Assembly: GCF_900129615.1 (NCBI RefSeq)
Contig: NZ_FQWI01000008.1
Location: 62,001 to 126,000 of the forward strand
Direction of reading: 5' to 3'
Length of the DNA: 64,000 bases
From: Pectobacterium carotovorum
GTDB taxonomy: Bacteria > Pseudomonadota > Gammaproteobacteria > Enterobacterales > Enterobacteriaceae
Shown here: positions 28,206-38,321 of the stretch, piece by piece
Numbering within the stretch: the stretch's first letter is position 1
How the letters are laid out: the number at the start of each line of letters is the position of its first letter
Made by a program: the position numbers and the translations under genes
Notes under the pieces: generated by a model
Database searches by the model: none
What the model was told of the DNA's origin: nothing
The model's input: the letters and a program-made list of their open reading frames with translations, nothing else

Positions 28206-29873
28206 ATGAATATGCTGAACAGAATCAAACTCGGCAAGATGCTGGGTATGGGATTTTCTCTGGTTATCATCATCAGCCTGATGGTGGCATTCTTCGGACG
28301 GCTCCAACTGGTTGGGCTGGGTAACGACATCAACCGGCTTTCCGGTACCACGTTAGCGAATATGTTATTGATTCAGGAAGTTAAAGCCGGTTTTGACGCC
28401 AATGCCCGTCTGATCCGTAACATGGCACTCAGCACCGATCCTGCGCAAATCAGGCAGGAAAAGCAGTTCGTCGACGAGCAAATCGCCCGCAATACCGCCA
28501 ATCTGAAAAAGCTGGGGCAACAACTCGATACCGAAGGCACCAGCGCACTGCTGAAACAGTTTCAGGACACCCGTCCGCCGTACCTTGCGGCCTTTTTGAA
28601 AGCCATGGAGCTGGTGCAATCCACCGATCCACAGCAGCGCCTACAGGGTAATACCATTATTCTCAATGAGATGCAGACCGCGCAAAACGCGCTGTTCAAA
28701 GTGCTGGATGCGATGATGGCCTCGCAGCAGCAGGATACCAACGAGATTGTCAGCCACGCCCAGCAGGGTGCGCAGTCCGGCAGCGTCATCATGCTGATTC
28801 TCGCGCTTGCCGCCGCTGCCATGGCTGCGGTCGTGGCCTGGTTGATTACCCGCACGCTGAAAAACCAGCTGGGGGGAGAACCGCTCTACGCCACCCACGT
28901 TGCCCGACAGGTGGCCGATGGCGATCTGGCTGTCGATATCAACATCAAGCCGAACGACCATAGCAGCCTGCTAGCGACCATGCGTCACATGAGTAATAAC
29001 CTGGGCGATATCGTCGAACAGGTGCGGCAAAGCAGCGAAGCTATCGCTTCCGGTTCTAGCCAAATCGCCGCGGGCAGTGAAAACCTGAGCCAGCGTACGG
29101 AAGAGCAAGCTGCCAGCCTGCAACAAACGGCCGCCTCAATGGAACAGATGAGTCAGGCAATTCGTCAGAATGCGCATACCGTACGCAGCGTCACTCAACT
29201 TGCTAGCCAGGCCAGCGAAACGGCGACCAAGGGCGGTGATGCGATCGGCGATATGGTGATTACCATGAAAGAGATCTCCGACAGCTCACACAAAATCCGC
29301 GATATCATCAGCGTGATTGATGGCATCGCCTTCCAGACCAACATTCTGGCGCTGAATGCGGCGGTCGAAGCGGCACGCGCGGGTGAGCAAGGTCGCGGTT
29401 TCGCCGTGGTGGCTGGAGAAGTGCGTTCACTGGCGCAGCGTTCCGCCTCCGCAGCGAAAGAGATCGCGGTATTGATCAACACTAGCGTCGAAAAAGTGGA
29501 AGCGGGGAATCGTCTGGTTGAAGACACTGGCAGCACCATTGATGAGCTGGTACGTCAGGCGCGCAGCGTGGCAGATTTAATCAGCGAGATCGGGACGACC
29601 ACGCAGGAGCAGGAGTCCGGTATTTCGCAAATTCATGATGCCGTGAACCAGCTCGATCAGGTCACCCAGCAGAACGCCACGCTGGTAGAAGAGTCCGCGA
29701 ATGCGGCAACCAGCCTGCGCGAACAGTCATCTCATCTGGTTACGCTCATGAACCATTTCCACCTGCGCGGCACGCCAGCAGCCCGCCCAGCGCCGATGGC
29801 GAAAAAATCCCAACCGACTCGTTTAGCGCTCGCGCCGGTCGGCAACGCACAGGACAACTGGGAAAAATTCTAG
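28206..29873 (+). CDS. Methyl-accepting chemotaxis protein with NWEKF tail
   Basis: 555-residue chemoreceptor: N-terminal membrane helix (about 14-36), a four-helix-bundle-size periplasmic sensor, second helix (about 190-215), HAMP, and a long cytoplasmic coiled coil whose conserved tip is [20 protein letters not shown] followed by [21 protein letters not shown]. Adaptation-site regions rich in Glu/Gln flank the tip. The C terminus is NWEKF, close to the NWETF pentapeptide that tethers CheR and CheB to major receptors, so it should be a high-abundance, self-adapting receptor. Ligand unknown. ATG 28206 is 6 nt after AAGGA; the frame also offers 28200. Confidence 0.92.
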   Translation: MNMLNRIKLGKMLGMGFSLVIIISLMVAFFGRLQLVGLGNDINRLSGTTLANMLLIQEVKAGFDANARLIRNMALSTDPAQIRQEKQFVDEQIARNTANLKKLGQQLDTEGTSALLKQFQDTRPPYLAAFLKAMELVQSTDPQQRLQGNTIILNEMQTAQNALFKVLDAMMASQQQDTNEIVSHAQQGAQSGSVIMLILALAAAAMAAVVAWLITRTLKNQLGGEPLYATHVARQVADGDLAVDINIKPNDHSSLLATMRHMSNNLGDIVEQVRQSSEAIASGSSQIAAGSENLSQRTEEQAASLQQTAASMEQMSQAIRQNAHTVRSVTQLASQASETATKGGDAIGDMVITMKEISDSSHKIRDIISVIDGIAFQTNILALNAAVEAARAGEQGRGFAVVAGEVRSLAQRSASAAKEIAVLINTSVEKVEAGNRLVEDTGSTIDELVRQARSVADLISEIGTTTQEQESGISQIHDAVNQLDQVTQQNATLVEESANAATSLREQSSHLVTLMNHFHLRGTPAARPAPMAKKSQPTRLALAPVGNAQDNWEKF

Positions 29874-29889
29874 GCTTATCCTGCCTGCA

Positions 29890-30010
<121 letters not shown>

Positions 30011-30014
30011 GATT

Positions 30015-30052
30015 CACCATGCTGCCTATGCCGCGACATAGGCAGCATGGTG
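30015..30052. terminator. Perfect 16-bp hairpin between convergent genes
   Basis: CACCATGCTGCCTATG and its exact complement are separated by a 6-nt loop. It lies 9 nt after the end of the citrate synthase paralogue gene and downstream of the chemoreceptor. No T-run follows on either strand; a bidirectional transcript end is the likely role. Confidence 0.6.
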
Positions 30053-30061
30053 ACAATCGCA

Positions 30062-31348
30062 TCAATCTTTCAACGAGGAAACATAGTCACGACGCGGCTG
30101 CCCGGTATAAATCTGGCGCGGACGGTAGATGCTGATGTCTTCCTGCTTATGCATCTCATCCCAATGCGCAACCCAGCCGATCGTTCTGCCAACGGTGGAG
30201 ATAACCGTAAACATCGACGACGGCAGCCCCATCGCTTTGAGAATGACCGAGGTATAGAAATCGACGCTCGGGTAGAGTTTATTCTCCAGAAAATAGGCAT
30301 CGGTCATGGCGATATGTTCCAGCTCCATCGCCACCTGCAACAGGCTGTCTTCCGTGCCAAGTTCATTGAGCACTTCATAACAGGTTTTACGCAGAATCGC
30401 CGCGCGTGGGTCGAAATGCTGGTAGACCGAGTTACCGAATCCCATCAGGCGGAATGAATCACAGCGGTCTTTCGCACGTCGTACGAATTCAGGGACGCGA
30501 TCGACCGTTTTAATCTCTTCCAGCATGCGCATACAGGCTTCGTTCGCCCCACCGTGTAACGGCCCCCACATCGATGCCAGCCCAGCCGCAATGCAGGCAA
30601 ACGGGTTCGCACCGGAAGAACCTGACGCTCTGACTGCCATCGTAGACGGACACTGACCATGATCGGCATGCAAAATCAGGATGCGGTTCATCGCCCGTTC
30701 CAGCACCGGATTCACTTCATACTTCTCTGCCGGAATTGAAAACAGCATGTGCAGGAAGTTGCCCGTATAGGAAAGCGAATTACGGGGGTACACGGACGGC
30801 TGTTCGATGGAATATTTGTAGCACATCGCCGCCAGCGTCGGCATTTTCGACAACAGTCGCACGGCCGCCAGCTCACGGTGTTCCGCATTATGGATATCCA
30901 AGACATCGTGATAGAACGCGGCCAGCGCACCCACCACCGCGCACATCAGCGCCATCGGGTGGGAATCGCGACGAAAGCCGCTGAACATCCGGGTAATTTG
31001 CTCATGAACCAGCGTGTGGCGAGTGATGTTGTCGGCAAATTTCGCATACGCTTCCGCCGAAGGCGCTTCGCCATGCAGCAGGATGTAACAGACTTCAGTA
31101 AAGTCACACTGCTCGGCGAGCTGTTCAACAGGGAAGCCCCGATGCAGCAGCACGCTATTCACCGCATCAATATAGGTAATCGCCGACTCGCACCCTGCCG
31201 TATTGGCAAAACCGGGGTCATAACTGCACAGCCCATGTTCACCGAGTGGACGAATATCCACCGCCGTTTTCCCCAGTACGCCGGAGCGCATATCCAGCGT
31301 GATATCCACCTGCCCTTCTGCCGTCAACGTGGACGTTCTGACTGTCAT
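30062..31348 (-). CDS. Citrate synthase paralogue with altered active site
   Basis: 428 residues, aligning along its full length with hexameric type II citrate synthase GltA. Numbering is one ahead of E. coli. Kept: His265 ([10 protein letters not shown], the acetyl-CoA enolising base), His230 in HADHGQ, Asp363 (SVDFY, general base) and Arg388 (VGRTIGW). Changed: the GFGHRVY segment reads GFGNSVY, so catalytic His305 is Asn306 and its neighbouring Arg is Ser307; I confirmed this in the bases at 30430-30445. That histidine polarises the oxaloacetate carbonyl, so activity or substrate is probably altered. The ATG at 31348 follows AGGAGA by 8 nt; the frame is open from 31396. It stands alone, divergent from tex and 4.6 kb from the siderophore locus. 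A normal gltA is expected elsewhere in the genome. Confidence 0.85.
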   Translation of the reverse strand: MTVRTSTLTAEGQVDITLDMRSGVLGKTAVDIRPLGEHGLCSYDPGFANTAGCESAITYIDAVNSVLLHRGFPVEQLAEQCDFTEVCYILLHGEAPSAEAYAKFADNITRHTLVHEQITRMFSGFRRDSHPMALMCAVVGALAAFYHDVLDIHNAEHRELAAVRLLSKMPTLAAMCYKYSIEQPSVYPRNSLSYTGNFLHMLFSIPAEKYEVNPVLERAMNRILILHADHGQCPSTMAVRASGSSGANPFACIAAGLASMWGPLHGGANEACMRMLEEIKTVDRVPEFVRRAKDRCDSFRLMGFGNSVYQHFDPRAAILRKTCYEVLNELGTEDSLLQVAMELEHIAMTDAYFLENKLYPSVDFYTSVILKAMGLPSSMFTVISTVGRTIGWVAHWDEMHKQEDISIYRPRQIYTGQPRRDYVSSLKD

Positions 31349-31662
31349 GAACCGTTCTCCTGCCCGAATAATGATGTTGTTCCCGTCCGCTCTCACGGGC
31401 TTCTGGATAGGTCATCCCGTGCGGCACTCAATGTAAAGTAATACTCGATTTACAACGGCATAAAGCCAACGTATGTCATACGCTAAAATCGTGAGTGGGT
31501 TGCAAGAATCTGACGGAAAATTGATGTAGGTAAATTTTGTTGCACTGAACAACGCGAGATCATCCGCGTTTTCCAGACGGCAGCGGCTGGCATTTTGCAC
31601 GCTCAATCCGTATAACTGTCCCCACTTATTTAATTCACTTGATGACGATTGATATCAGACCC
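31349..31662. other. Divergent intergenic region, citrate synthase paralogue / tex
   Basis: 314 bases with no credible gene. It contains a 13-bp palindrome (CGTATG-T-CATACG, 31470-31482) that might be an operator, and AT-rich segments suited to promoters on both sides. Confidence 0.5.
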
Positions 31663-33996
31663 ATGAATGATTCATTAAGCCACATTATCGCCAGCGAATT
31701 GCAGGCGCGTACGGAGCAGGTAGACGCGGCAGTCCGCCTGCTGGACGAAGGAAACACCGTCCCTTTTATCGCCCGTTACCGTAAAGAAGTGACCGGCGGG
31801 CTGGATGACACCCAACTGCGCCAGCTCGAAACGCGCCTCGGTTACCTGCGTGAACTGGAAGACCGACGCCAGACTATTCTGAAATCCATCGACGATCAGG
31901 GAAAGTTAACCGCGCAGCTCGCTACCGCCATAAAAGGCACGCTGAGCAAAACCGAGCTGGAAGACCTCTACCTGCCGTACAAACCTAAACGCCGCACGCG
32001 TGGACAAATCGCGATTGAAGCCGGTCTGGAACCGCTGGCCGATAGCCTGTGGCAAGACCCGAGCCAGGAGCCGGAGCTGACGGCACAGGCTTATGTCGAT
32101 GCAGAGAAAGGCGTCGCGGACGTGAAAGCCGCGCTGGACGGCGCACGTTACATCCTGATGGAACGCTTTGCCGAAGACGCCACGCTGCTGGCAAAAGTGC
32201 GTAACTATCTGTGGAAAAACGCCCATCTGGTTTCCCGCGTCGTGGAAGGGAAAGAGGAAGAAGGCGCGAAGTTCCGTGACTATTTTGATCACCATGAACC
32301 GATTGCTCAGGTGCCTTCACATCGCGCGCTGGCGATGTTCCGTGGCCGTAACGAAGGCGTGCTGCAACTGGCGTTGAACGCCGATCCGCAGCACGAAGAA
32401 GCGCCGCGCGAGAGCTACTGCGAACAGATTATTATCGACCACCTGAACCTGCGTTTAGGGAATGCCGCAGCAGACAGCTGGCGACGCGCCGTCATTAGCT
32501 GGACGTGGCGCATTAAAGTGCTGCTGCACCTTGAAACCGAGCTGATGGGCAGCGTGCGTGAAAAGGCTGAAGACGAAGCGATCAACGTTTTCGCCCGCAA
32601 CATGCACGACCTGCTGATGGCCGCTCCGGCGGGCATGCGCGCCACGATGGGTCTCGATCCCGGCCTGCGTACTGGCGTGAAAGTTGCTGTGGTGGACGCT
32701 ACCGGCAAGCTGGTCGCAACCGACACGATTTATCCGCATACCGGTCAGGCGGCCAAATCAGCACCAATCATCGCCGCACTATGCCTCAAATATCAGGTTG
32801 AGCTGGTGGCGATTGGTAACGGAACTGCCTCACGTGAAACCGAGCGTTTCTTCCTCGACACGCAGAAGCAGTTCCCGGATATCAAAGCACAGAAAGTGAT
32901 CGTCAGCGAAGCAGGCGCATCGGTGTACTCCGCGTCCGAGCTGGCTGCGCTGGAATTCCCCGATCTGGATGTCTCTCTGCGCGGTGCGGTGTCTATCGCC
33001 CGTCGTTTGCAGGATCCGCTGGCGGAACTGGTGAAGATCGACCCGAAATCCATCGGCGTGGGTCAGTATCAGCATGACGTAAGCCAAAGCCTGCTGGCGA
33101 AGAAGCTGGATGCAGTGGTCGAAGACTGTGTAAACGCCGTGGGTGTTGATCTGAACACCGCGTCCGTGGCGCTGTTAACGCGTGTCGCCGGGCTGACGCG
33201 CATGATGGCGCAGAATATTGTGACCTGGCGTGATGAGAATGGCCGCTTCCATAACCGCGAACAGCTGCTGAAAGTCAGCCGTCTGGGGCCAAAAGCCTTT
33301 GAACAGTGTGCAGGCTTCCTGCGCATCAACCACGGCAATAACCCACTGGATGCCTCTACCGTTCACCCGGAAGCCTATCCGATTGTGGAGCGTATTCTGG
33401 CTGCGACGGAACAGGCGTTGCAGGAGCTAATGGGGAACCCTAACGCGCTGCGTAACCTGAAACCCTCGGATTTCACCGACGAGCGTTTCGGCGTACCAAC
33501 AGTGACCGACATCATCAAAGAGCTGGAAAAACCGGGTCGCGATCCGCGCCCTGAGTTCAAAACTGCCAGCTTCGCCGACGGCGTGGAAACCTTAAACGAT
33601 CTGCTGCCGGGCATGATTCTGGAAGGCGCAGTCACCAACGTCACCAACTTTGGCGCGTTTGTGGATATCGGCGTCCATCAGGATGGCTTAGTACATATTT
33701 CGTCACTGGCCGACCATTTCGTCGACGATCCGCACAAGGTCGTGAAAGCAGGCGATATCGTCAAAGTGAAAGTGATGGAAGTGGATCTGCAACGTAAGCG
33801 TATCGCGTTGACCATGCGCCTTGATGAGCAGCCGGGCGACACCGCATCACGTCGTGGCGGTGGCAGTGCGCGTGGCGATAGCAATACGTCATCACGTCAG
33901 CCAGCCGGTAAATCACGTCCTCGTCCCGCTAGCGCCCCTGTCGCAGGCAACAGCGCGATGGGCGACGCTCTGGCCGCCGCCTTTAAAAAGCGTTAA
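31663..33996 (+). CDS. tex: Tex, RNA-binding transcription accessory protein
   Basis: 777 residues (E. coli YhgF/Tex is 773). Domain order: N-terminal helical Tex domain, YqgF/RuvC-like fold ([17 protein letters not shown]), helix-hairpin-helix motifs ([19 protein letters not shown]), and an S1 RNA-binding domain near residues 650-720 ([22 protein letters not shown]), then a basic, low-complexity tail. It is a cytoplasmic nucleic-acid-binding factor linked to transcription and stress. The frame opens at 31639, but the [12 protein letters not shown] start at 31663 matches the family. Confidence 0.95.
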   Translation: MNDSLSHIIASELQARTEQVDAAVRLLDEGNTVPFIARYRKEVTGGLDDTQLRQLETRLGYLRELEDRRQTILKSIDDQGKLTAQLATAIKGTLSKTELEDLYLPYKPKRRTRGQIAIEAGLEPLADSLWQDPSQEPELTAQAYVDAEKGVADVKAALDGARYILMERFAEDATLLAKVRNYLWKNAHLVSRVVEGKEEEGAKFRDYFDHHEPIAQVPSHRALAMFRGRNEGVLQLALNADPQHEEAPRESYCEQIIIDHLNLRLGNAAADSWRRAVISWTWRIKVLLHLETELMGSVREKAEDEAINVFARNMHDLLMAAPAGMRATMGLDPGLRTGVKVAVVDATGKLVATDTIYPHTGQAAKSAPIIAALCLKYQVELVAIGNGTASRETERFFLDTQKQFPDIKAQKVIVSEAGASVYSASELAALEFPDLDVSLRGAVSIARRLQDPLAELVKIDPKSIGVGQYQHDVSQSLLAKKLDAVVEDCVNAVGVDLNTASVALLTRVAGLTRMMAQNIVTWRDENGRFHNREQLLKVSRLGPKAFEQCAGFLRINHGNNPLDASTVHPEAYPIVERILAATEQALQELMGNPNALRNLKPSDFTDERFGVPTVTDIIKELEKPGRDPRPEFKTASFADGVETLNDLLPGMILEGAVTNVTNFGAFVDIGVHQDGLVHISSLADHFVDDPHKVVKAGDIVKVKVMEVDLQRKRIALTMRLDEQPGDTASRRGGGSARGDSNTSSRQPAGKSRPRPASAPVAGNSAMGDALAAAFKKR

Positions 33997-34017
33997 CGCA
34001 ACCCCCACTATTATTTA

Positions 34018-34057
34018 AAAGATGCCTGACCTCGTTTTCATAAGGTCAGGCATCTTT
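34018..34057 (+). terminator. Intrinsic terminator after tex
   Basis: A 13-14-bp perfect stem (AAAGATGCCTGACC / GGTCAGGCATCTTT) 20 nt after the tex stop, with a short pyrimidine tail (TTTCC). Confidence 0.88.
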
Positions 34058-34183
34058 CCTGCCAAAATATCGCTATTCTGTTTCCCTAATAAAACTACGT
34101 TTCATTTATATTGAAATACTCAACCACTTCACGAGTGTTTTGTGATCTGCATCTAGGTAAATAAATTACCGTTGCGTTATTAT

Positions 34184-34221
34184 TGTTCTATATAGGAAAC
34201 CATAGTTTTATATATAGAACA
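34184..34221. promoter_or_regulatory. Inverted repeat over the IclR regulator start: probable autoregulatory operator
   Basis: A perfect 11-bp inverted repeat (TGTTCTATATA / TATATAGAACA) encloses an inner GAAAC-CATA-GTTTT dyad resembling the KdgR-type operator. It ends 2 nt before the regulator ATG and covers the place where a Shine-Dalgarno sequence should be, so it can act on DNA or as an RNA hairpin. Confidence 0.6.
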
Positions 34222-34223
34222 CC

Positions 34224-35012
34224 ATGAATATATTCCAACAGCTCGAACACAGTAAAGCGCCGGCAGCCGTCCGTTTAGTGATGATTATTGACTACATCGC
34301 CAAACATGACGAAGCCAGCTTCACTGAGATTTGCACTGATTTGTCTATACCTAAAAGCAGCGTACATCATCTACTGGAAGTGCTGGTGGTGACGCAATTG
34401 TTACGTCAGCGCGCTGACGGTCGTTATGTTTTGGGGTTAAGACTGTTTGAGCTTGGCGGTTTGGTAATAAAGAATATTGATCTGCGTAAAGACACGATTA
34501 ACTTTATGCATGAATTAGTCAAAGAGACGGAGTTGACCTGCCATCTTGGTATTATGGACGGCGATAACGGTTTCTTCCTGAGTAAAGTGGAATCTCCCAA
34601 GGCCATTGTAAAAACATCCTGGGAAGGTAAGAAAATTGTATTTAACCGTATGTCTCTGGGGAAAGTGCTCGTCGCCTGGCTGCCACAGGAAAGAATTGAA
34701 TCATTGATTGCCGATTGCACCTTTGAGTATTTGACGCCCCGGACGATTACCAACAAAGAAGATTTCCTACAACATCTGAAAATCGTCAAGGAACAGGGCT
34801 GGGCAATAGACGACGGCGAAGATATAGAAGAGATCTGCTGCATGGCCGCGCCAATCTTTAACCAAAATGGTGAAGTCATCGCCGCTATCGGCGTTAACGG
34901 TATGCAGTCGCAATATGCTAATGGAAAAAAAGAAAAGCATCTGGCAAGCCTGATTAAAACCAGCAAAGCGATTACCGCTCATATTAACAGTCGGAATATT
35001 GATAGTAGATAA
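34224..35012 (+). CDS. IclR-family regulator next to kdgT-kduI
   Basis: 262 residues: N-terminal winged helix-turn-helix (about 12-70, with SFTEICTDLSIPKSSVHHLLEVL as the recognition region) and a C-terminal effector domain (about 85-255, CHLGIMDGDNGFFLSKVE, RMSLGKVLVAW, CCMAAPIFNQNGEVIAAIGV). It is the same family as KdgR, the pectinolysis repressor, but it differs clearly from E. coli KdgR and is probably a paralogue. Its place upstream of kdgT and kduI suggests local control by a pectin-derived keto acid. No good Shine-Dalgarno is seen; the start codon abuts a long inverted repeat. Confidence 0.8.
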   Translation: MNIFQQLEHSKAPAAVRLVMIIDYIAKHDEASFTEICTDLSIPKSSVHHLLEVLVVTQLLRQRADGRYVLGLRLFELGGLVIKNIDLRKDTINFMHELVKETELTCHLGIMDGDNGFFLSKVESPKAIVKTSWEGKKIVFNRMSLGKVLVAWLPQERIESLIADCTFEYLTPRTITNKEDFLQHLKIVKEQGWAIDDGEDIEEICCMAAPIFNQNGEVIAAIGVNGMQSQYANGKKEKHLASLIKTSKAITAHINSRNIDSR

Positions 35013-35353
35013 TATATTTATCGAAAATAATCAGAGTGAATTTTAACTTGTGAATAAAGTCATGCACAAATCAGCGTGACGAATATTTCACGACATAAAT
35101 ACCTGTAAACGCTAATCAAGTGTTACGGGAAGGCCACCTATAACTAAAAATAGGGGAATGGCCATAAATATCAAAACAACGAAGAATAGTAATTATCAAT
35201 TTTATAATGGGGACAACCATCTTCACTAGTTAATGAAATCGGGTAATAACCCCTTGGGTTTTATTTCCCCCTATTTATTACTGAATACCAATACTCCATC
35301 TGCTTTCACTGAAAGCGGGCTGAACATGCTTTTATCTTTTAATGAGGTCTTTT
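35013..35353. other. Upstream region of kdgT
   Basis: 341 AT-rich bases without a gene. It holds a CRP-like site (35049-35064) and a short imperfect dyad (AATAACCC / GGGTT, 35245-35260). No second copy of the TGTTCTATATA operator arm was found. A long leader before kdgT is likely. Confidence 0.55.
35049..35064. promoter_or_regulatory. Candidate CRP site upstream of kdgT
   Basis: TGTGA-N6-TCATG matches 8 of 10 conserved CRP positions. Pectin catabolism genes are generally CRP-activated, which supports it; position relative to the true promoter is unknown. Confidence 0.4.
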
Positions 35354-36310
35354 ATGAAAATCAAACAAGCTATTGATAAAATCCCTGGGGGATTAATGCT
35401 AGTGCCGCTCTTTTTGGGCGCACTCTGTAATACCTTTACGCCAGGAGCCGGAAAATACTTAGGTTCTTTCAGTAACGGGCTGATTACTGGCACAATCCCG
35501 ATTCTGGCGGTATGGTTTTTCTGCATGGGTGCATCCATTGAATTTAAAGCAACGGGAACGATGCTGAGAAAATCAGGCGTTCTGGTGGTCACCAAAATCG
35601 CTACCGCCTGGATTGTGGCGCTGATCGCTGGCACATTCTTGCCGGGAGACGGCATCCAAAACGGCATGCTGGCTGGGATCTCCGTGCTGGCACTGGTCGC
35701 GGCAATGGACATGACTAACGGTGGTTTGTACGCTGCATTGATGAACCAATACGGTTCTAAAGAAGAAGCGGGCGCCTTCGTACTGATGTCTCTGGAATCC
35801 GGCCCGTTGATGACCATGGTCATTCTGGGTGCCAGCGGTATCGCGACCTTTGAACCTCAGTTATTTGTCGGTGCCGTACTGCCTTTCCTGATTGGTTTTG
35901 CATTGGGCAACCTGGACCCGGACTTGAGAAAGCTGTTCGGTAATTCAGTACAAACGCTGATTCCTTTCTTTGCCTTTGCGTTAGGTAACACCATTAATTT
36001 ATCAGTGATCCTCCAGACCGGCTTCGCAGGACTCTTCCTCGGCCTGTTGGTGATTGTTGTTACAGGCATCCCGTTAATTCTGGCGGATAAATTTATCGGC
36101 GGTGGTAATGGCACCGCAGGCGTGGCCGCATCCAGCAGCGCCGGTGCCGCCGTCGCCACTCCCCTGTTGATCGCGAATATGGCTCCGGAATTCGCTCCGG
36201 TCGCTCAACAGGCAACAGCGTTAGTCGCCACCAGTGTGATCGTGACATCAGTACTGGTACCCATCCTTACGGCAGTATGGGCAAAACGCTTTTCACCTAA
36301 AACCGCATAA
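35354..36310 (+). CDS. kdgT: 2-keto-3-deoxygluconate permease
   Basis: 318-residue polytopic inner-membrane transporter, about ten hydrophobic helices, of the KDGT family; it imports 2-keto-3-deoxygluconate and related pectin breakdown products with protons. Family features include [16 protein letters not shown] at the N terminus and the glycine/alanine-rich [16 protein letters not shown] segment near residue 255. The ATG at 35354 follows AATGAGGTC; an in-frame ATG at 35342 overlaps that site and is less likely. It is 12 nt upstream of kduI. Confidence 0.93.
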   Translation: MKIKQAIDKIPGGLMLVPLFLGALCNTFTPGAGKYLGSFSNGLITGTIPILAVWFFCMGASIEFKATGTMLRKSGVLVVTKIATAWIVALIAGTFLPGDGIQNGMLAGISVLALVAAMDMTNGGLYAALMNQYGSKEEAGAFVLMSLESGPLMTMVILGASGIATFEPQLFVGAVLPFLIGFALGNLDPDLRKLFGNSVQTLIPFFAFALGNTINLSVILQTGFAGLFLGLLVIVVTGIPLILADKFIGGGNGTAGVAASSSAGAAVATPLLIANMAPEFAPVAQQATALVATSVIVTSVLVPILTAVWAKRFSPKTA

Positions 36311-36322
36311 GAAGGTAGCAAA

Positions 36323-37159
36323 ATGGACGTACGACAAAGTGTACACAGTGAACATGCGAAAACGCTTGATACCACTGAGCTGAGAAAGAAATTTCTTATT
36401 GAGCAGATATTTACGCCAAACCAATACACCATGACCTACAGCCACATTGACCGTATTGTGGTCGGCGGGATCATGCCGGTGGACGGCGAGATAACGTTTG
36501 ATGATGGCATCGGCAAACAATTTGGCGTGAACTATTTTCTTGAGCGTCGCGAGCTGGGGCTTATCAATATCGGTGGCCCGGCAAAAATTGTCATCGACGG
36601 TACAAGCTACGAGGTTGGCAATGAGGAAGCGCTCTATGTCGGAAAGGGAGCCAAAGCCTTAGCGTTCAGCAGCCTGGACAGCGCCAAGCCAGCGAAACTG
36701 TATTATAACAGCGCACCAGCGCATGCCGTTTTCCCGACACGCATCATTACACAGGATGACGCGATAAAAGCACCACTGGGCGATGTCAAAACCTGTAACA
36801 AGCGGACGATTTGCAAATATCTGGTGCCGGAAGTGGTGGAAACCTGCCAACTGAGCATGGGATTAACGCGTCTGGCGGAAGGCAGCAACTGGAATTCCAT
36901 GCCGACGCATACCCATGAACGCAGAATGGAGGTTTACTTCTATTTTGACATGGCGGAAGACACCATTATTTTCCACATGATGGGTGAACCACATGAAACG
37001 CGTCATCTGGTGATGCATAACGAACAGGCGGTGATCTCCCCGAGCTGGTCGATTCACACCGGCGTCGGCACCAAAAACTATGCCTTTATCTGGGGTATGA
37101 TCGGCGAAAACCTGACGTTTGACGATATGGACCATATCGCGATGTTGGATTTACGCTAA
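36323..37159 (+). CDS. kduI: 4-deoxy-L-threo-5-hexosulose-uronate ketol-isomerase
   Basis: 278 residues, exactly the family length. It isomerises 5-keto-4-deoxyuronate (from pectin oligomers) to 2,5-diketo-3-deoxygluconate in the cytosol. The cupin zinc site is visible: [13 protein letters not shown] (two histidines and a glutamate) plus a later histidine in [14 protein letters not shown] strong AGAAGGT ribosome-binding site lies 8 nt before the ATG. It forms an operon with kdgT and ends at a terminator. Confidence 0.96.
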   Translation: MDVRQSVHSEHAKTLDTTELRKKFLIEQIFTPNQYTMTYSHIDRIVVGGIMPVDGEITFDDGIGKQFGVNYFLERRELGLINIGGPAKIVIDGTSYEVGNEEALYVGKGAKALAFSSLDSAKPAKLYYNSAPAHAVFPTRIITQDDAIKAPLGDVKTCNKRTICKYLVPEVVETCQLSMGLTRLAEGSNWNSMPTHTHERRMEVYFYFDMAEDTIIFHMMGEPHETRHLVMHNEQAVISPSWSIHTGVGTKNYAFIWGMIGENLTFDDMDHIAMLDLR

Positions 37160-37194
37160 TCCCCTCTGGCATCACGCCAAGAGAGTAAAATGCA

Positions 37195-37226
37195 GCAGGG
37201 TGAACGATGTTCACCCTGTTTTTTTA
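37195..37226 (+). terminator. Intrinsic terminator after kduI
   Basis: A 9-bp stem (CAGGGTGAA / TTCACCCTG) with a 5-nt loop, followed by TTTTTTT. It lies between the convergent kduI and carH ends. Confidence 0.92.
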
Positions 37227-37233
37227 TGTCACG

Positions 37234-37788
37234 TCAGTAATCCAGCTCTACCGGCACGGGATAGTCCTGCAATTTGGCGGCTCCGCCCAACGTCTCACGA
37301 ATCGTAGCCGAATAGCGTGTGGTTTCCATTCCACCGACAAGATTATCCAACTCGCTAAAAGCAAAGCGTAGCGAGCGGTTATACGCCCAACTTTCCAATG
37401 GTGACAAACGATACGTGAAGTACACCACCACCAGTTCCTGATTCACACGATCAATTTTCTCGATGCTACTCACCTGCATACGGCCGTAACACAGGTCGCC
37501 GTACTGACGCCAATTCTGCTCACCCACTGGCGATAAACGGTACACTTTGCCTGTTCCTTCCGGCGTGGCCTGTGCCAACCCAGCCTCCACTAGCGAGTGC
37601 AAACGTCCACGATTCCAAGGGGCGTCACCTTTAGGGCTGTGTATCGGCCACTGCTTCTCACCCAGACACAGCGGCGACTCCGCATCAAAAAAATCTTGCA
37701 CGCGTTGCTGATAATCCAGTTCGCTAAGTTGTGCCACTGTAGCGAGGGGAAACAGTAGCCCTAATGTGATTAGTGAGGACATTTTCAT
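37234..37788 (-). CDS. carH: CarH, carbapenem-cluster protein of unknown role
   Basis: 184 residues with a hydrophobic N-terminal signal (SLITLGLLFPLATVAQ), so it is probably periplasmic. No known catalytic motif was seen; two cysteines (SPLCLGE, GDLCYGR) could pair. It is last in the carABCDEFGH order and its start overlaps the carG stop by 4 bp. In published work on the Pectobacterium cluster CarH had no essential role in biosynthesis or resistance. The name rests on position and protein size. Confidence 0.8.
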   Translation of the reverse strand: MKMSSLITLGLLFPLATVAQLSELDYQQRVQDFFDAESPLCLGEKQWPIHSPKGDAPWNRGRLHSLVEAGLAQATPEGTGKVYRLSPVGEQNWRQYGDLCYGRMQVSSIEKIDRVNQELVVVYFTYRLSPLESWAYNRSLRFAFSELDNLVGGMETTRYSATIRETLGGAAKLQDYPVPVELDY

Positions 37789-38321
37789 TTTGCCAACATC
37801 ACCTCATCCACTTCCTTGTAAGCTTCATCAACCGATTGGTAGGTATCTTGTGTTATCACTCGCTTTCGTTCTGACCATTCATAGAGCGGTACACCCGGAT
37901 CGTCCCGCGAGGCTTTAAAGTCGTAAATCGTTAAAAGGACTTTCGTGGGATCAAAGACGTTTTCCCCTTGCTTCTTTGCCGTCACCAGAAAGTAATGCTT
38001 TCCAGACAGGAACAACCGATTATCCTGCACTAAAAAATCCGCCGCAGCGGATAGCCGATAATCAAACCAGGTAAACGTATTGCTGTTGGCGACTGGCATA
38101 ATGCTATGTCCGCCGTCCGGGCGTCGTACAAAGAAAGTCATCCCGAGATTGGGGTGTGAGGTATTATTGTCAAACTGTGCGACGATGACATAATCCTTCC
38201 CGCCGTCCTGATTGAGATCTACCCGATTGATGCCGTCTTTCAATGCCACTGGAGATAGTGCAGTAGCCGTGCTGCTGATAGCACAGAGCGCCAGCCACCC
38301 TACAAATTTATTTACCATCAA
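37785..38321 (-). CDS. carG: CarG, carbapenem self-resistance protein
   Basis: 178-residue protein with a signal peptide (FVGWLALCAISSTATA), expected in the periplasm. CarF and CarG together protect the producer from its own carbapenem by a mechanism that is not a beta-lactamase; no serine or zinc lactamase motif is visible. Features include DLNQDGGKDYVIVAQFDNNT, resembling a calcium-binding FG-GAP-type loop. It overlaps carF by 14 bp and carH by 4 bp, so translation is coupled. Confidence 0.87.
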   Translation of the reverse strand: MMVNKFVGWLALCAISSTATALSPVALKDGINRVDLNQDGGKDYVIVAQFDNNTSHPNLGMTFFVRRPDGGHSIMPVANSNTFTWFDYRLSAAADFLVQDNRLFLSGKHYFLVTAKKQGENVFDPTKVLLTIYDFKASRDDPGVPLYEWSERKRVITQDTYQSVDEAYKEVDEVMLAK

